From: Acidobacteriota bacterium
Lineage (GTDB): Bacteria; Actinomycetota; Actinomycetes; Actinomycetales; Microbacteriaceae
DNA: 54,173 bases
Assembly (NCBI GenBank): GCA_019352055.1
Contig: JABBOB010000009.1
Span: 9,791-63,963 of the forward strand
Direction of reading: 5' to 3'
The notes under the pieces: model-generated
Told to the model about the DNA's origin: nothing
The model's input: the letters and a program-made list of their open reading frames with translations, nothing else
Databases searched by the model: none
Shown here: positions 52,420 to 54,173 of the stretch, piece after piece
How the letters are laid out: every line of letters begins with the position of its first letter
How positions within the stretch are numbered: position 1 is the stretch's first letter
Program-made: the position numbers and the translations under genes

Positions 52420-53219
52420 GCGAGCCGATCGTGTCGGGATCAGCGGCCGGACCCGCGGCGGTCGCCGTCCGCGTCAGCGGCGTCCGGAAGGCCTTCACGG
52501 CGCTCCAGGTGCTCCGCGGTGTCGACCTCGAGGTCCAGCGCGGCACGATCCTCGCGCTCCTCGGTTCGAACGGCGCGGGCAAGACGACCCTCATCAGGAT
52601 CCTCGCGACGCTCACGAGGCCCGATTCGGGCAGCGCGCGGGTCGCCGGGTTCGACGTCGTCGAGCAGGCGGCGGAGGTGCGGCGCTCGATCAGTCTCACC
52701 GGCCAGTTCGCGGCGGTGGACGAGATCCTGAGCGGGCGGGAGAACCTCGTGCTCGTCGCCCGGCTCCGGCACCTGAAGGGCCCGGGAGCGATCGCCGACG
52801 AGCTGCTCGCCCGCTTCGCGCTCATCGAGGCCGGAGCGCGCAGGGTGGGCACCTACTCGGGTGGGATGCGGCGCCGGCTCGACATCGCGATGAGCCTCAT
52901 CGGCGACCCCGCCGTCGTGCTGCTCGACGAGCCCACCACCGGGCTGGACCCGGAGGCGCGCATCGAGGTCTGGGGCGCCGTCCGGGCGCTCGCCGCGAGC
53001 GGCACCACGGTCCTGCTCACGACGCAGTACCTCGACGAGGCACAGCAGCTCGCCGACCGGATCGCGATCCTCCACGAGGGCCGGATCATCGTCCAGGGCA
53101 CGCTCGCCGAGCTGCAGCAGCTGCTGCCCCCGGCCCGCGTCGAGTACGTCGAGAAGCAGCCGACGCTCGAGGACGTGTTCTTCGCCGTCGTCGGCACCAG
53201 GAACGAGGAGCACCGATGA
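52416..53219 (+). CDS. ABC exporter ATP-binding protein (DrrA-like)
   Basis: 267 residues. Walker A GSNGAGKTT (about 48-56), signature YSGGMRRRLDIA (about 147), Walker B VVLLDEPTTGLD (about 171) and a C-terminal extension of the DrrA kind. With the ABC-2 permease it forms an exporter of hydrophobic compounds, often antibiotics or lipids. Start ATG 52416 overlaps the DUF4097 stop. Confidence 0.93.
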   Translation: MSEPIVSGSAAGPAAVAVRVSGVRKAFTALQVLRGVDLEVQRGTILALLGSNGAGKTTLIRILATLTRPDSGSARVAGFDVVEQAAEVRRSISLTGQFAAVDEILSGRENLVLVARLRHLKGPGAIADELLARFALIEAGARRVGTYSGGMRRRLDIAMSLIGDPAVVLLDEPTTGLDPEARIEVWGAVRALAASGTTVLLTTQYLDEAQQLADRIAILHEGRIIVQGTLAELQQLLPPARVEYVEKQPTLEDVFFAVVGTRNEEHR

Positions 53220-53977
53220 CCACGCACTTCATCACCGACACCGCCGTGCTGACCGGACGCTCGCTGCGCCATATCAGCCGCAGTCCCGACACGGTCATCA
53301 CCACCGCGCTCATGCCGATCGCGTTCCTGCTGCTCTTCGTGTTCGTCCTGGGCGGCGCCATCCGATCGGGGACCGGTCGCTACGTGGACTACCTGGTGCC
53401 CGGCATCCTCCTCATCACGATCGCAAGCGGCATCGCCTACACCGCGTATCGGCTGTTCCTGGACCTGCAGAGCGGGATCGTCGAGCGCTTCCGATCCATG
53501 CCGATCGCGCGTTCCGCGGTGCTGTGGGCGCACGTGCTGACATCGGTGGCAGCGAACGGGATCTCGCTCGCACTCGTGGTGGGGGTCGCTCTGCTGATCG
53601 GCTTCCGGCCCAGCGCCGACGTCGGGGAGTGGCTCGCGGCTGCCGGCGTCCTGCTCCTGTACACGCTCGCGCTGACCTGGCTCGCGGTCATCGCCGGCCT
53701 CACCGCGAAGTCGGTCGACGGTGCGAGCGCGTTCTCCTACCCGCTCATCCTCCTGCCGTTCATCAGCTCCGCCTTCGTACCCACCGACACCATGCCGGTA
53801 CCGGTCCGGATCTTCGCCGAGGTCCAGCCGGTGACGCCGATCGCGAACGCGCTCCGCGCACTGCTGAACGACCACCAGGTGGGCAGCGACATCCGGGTCG
53901 CCCTCGCCTGGTGCCTCGCCCTGCTCGTCGTCGCCGCTGCCGTGGCAACGACCGCGTACCGGCGCCGGACGGCCTGA
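53216..53977 (+). CDS. ABC-2 type permease (DrrB-like)
   Basis: 253 residues, six hydrophobic segments. ITTALMPIAFLLLFVFVLGGAI, YLVPGILLITIASGIAYTAYRLF and YPLILLPFISSAFVPTDTMP are typical of DrrB-type membrane subunits. ATG 53216 overlaps the ATPase stop. Complete gene; a short hairpin follows. Confidence 0.92.
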   Translation: MTTHFITDTAVLTGRSLRHISRSPDTVITTALMPIAFLLLFVFVLGGAIRSGTGRYVDYLVPGILLITIASGIAYTAYRLFLDLQSGIVERFRSMPIARSAVLWAHVLTSVAANGISLALVVGVALLIGFRPSADVGEWLAAAGVLLLYTLALTWLAVIAGLTAKSVDGASAFSYPLILLPFISSAFVPTDTMPVPVRIFAEVQPVTPIANALRALLNDHQVGSDIRVALAWCLALLVVAAAVATTAYRRRTA

Positions 53978-53979
53978 TC

Positions 53980-53995
53980 ACCGACCGGGGTCGGT
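53980..53995. terminator. short hairpin after ABC-2 permease
   Basis: ACCGACC / GGTCGGT with a two-base loop, starting three bases after the stop. Confidence 0.35.
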
Positions 53996-54002
53996 CCGCG
54001 GG

Positions 54003-54173
54003 TCACTCGTCGGGCCTGACGTCGACGCTCGTGCCGGCGGCCGGCGGCCGGCACACCGGCATCCCGCCGTGCGCAGCGGTCACGCGATGGTGCCCGGCGG
54101 ACGGGCCGCCGTCGTAGCGCACGGGGACCCGTGGACGAGCATCGGGAAGCCCGCCGTCGCGACGATCCGGCCG
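54003..54173 (-). other. window end, possible partial minus-strand coding
   Basis: Two minus-strand frames stay open to the window edge. One stops at 54080 (GRIVATAGFPMLVHGSPCATTAARPPGTIA, excellent GC3), the other at 54003 (ending PPAAGTSVDVRPDE). Either could be the C-terminus of a gene continuing rightward. I cannot choose; a short convergent gene end after the ABC operon is likely. Confidence 0.3.

Overview
The window is about 54 kb of very GC-rich DNA with strong G/C bias at third codon positions, GTG starts and many apparently leaderless genes. The gene neighbourhoods (purS-purQ, purD next to a sterol-carrier-like gene, divergent purF/purM followed by a DUF3073 gene, purA beside a CPA1 antiporter) point to an actinobacterium, most likely Microbacteriaceae. 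The genus cannot be fixed from sequence reading alone. No rRNA, tRNA, CRISPR array or insertion sequence was recognised.

Layout. 1-1.5 kb: a TetR / ATPase-like / YhgE-Pip operon with a perfect operator. 1.5-14.3 kb: purA, a Na+/H+ antiporter, a TetR/dehydratase divergon, chorismate mutase, purL, purQ-purS, purC-purD and small membrane or lipid-type genes. 14.4-16.2 kb: an alpha/beta hydrolase and a cation-diffusion transporter. 16.2-25.5 kb: a nine-gene minus-strand operon, coxM-coxS-coxL, XdhC-YHS fusion, MobA-like, coxD, coxE, coxG, XdhC, with overlapping or nearly abutting genes and a divergent LysR regulator. 26.7-30.8 kb: a truncated moaA, purF/purM and DUF3073. 31-33.4 kb: a frameshifted flavoprotein and an AbiEi/DUF559-like gene between two palindromic repeats. 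33.4-44.3 kb: a KimA-like permease, an RND permease, a DEAD-box helicase with a long repetitive N-terminus, DUF1684, RecQ and GNAT. 44.4-50.1 kb: AKR, M18 peptidase, PadR, CsbD, SDR and GH13. 50.3-54 kb: a secreted lysozyme-fold protein and a HicB-like / DUF4097 / ABC exporter operon.

How it works together. Purine biosynthesis (purA, C, D, F, L, M, Q, S) is spread over several short units, not one operon. The catabolic centrepiece is a form I aerobic CO dehydrogenase operon: CoxL carries the AYxCSFR active-site loop with the Cys that holds the Mo-Cu centre, CoxS carries both [2Fe-2S] motifs, CoxM binds FAD, and CoxD/E/G, the XdhC-type and MobA-like proteins are maturation factors. This suggests use of trace CO or H2-like energy supplementation. 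The adjacent moaA, expected to supply molybdenum cofactor, has lost its C-terminal cluster domain, so cofactor must come from another locus if the enzyme is active.

Most notable oddities: a 14-bp tandem duplication that breaks a flavoprotein gene; the truncated moaA; large repeated palindromes flanking a putative nuclease/antitoxin-like gene with a third partial copy about 15 kb away; a cluster of 16-bp sites before the DEAD-box helicase; and a catalytically degenerate ABC-ATPase-like protein paired with YhgE.
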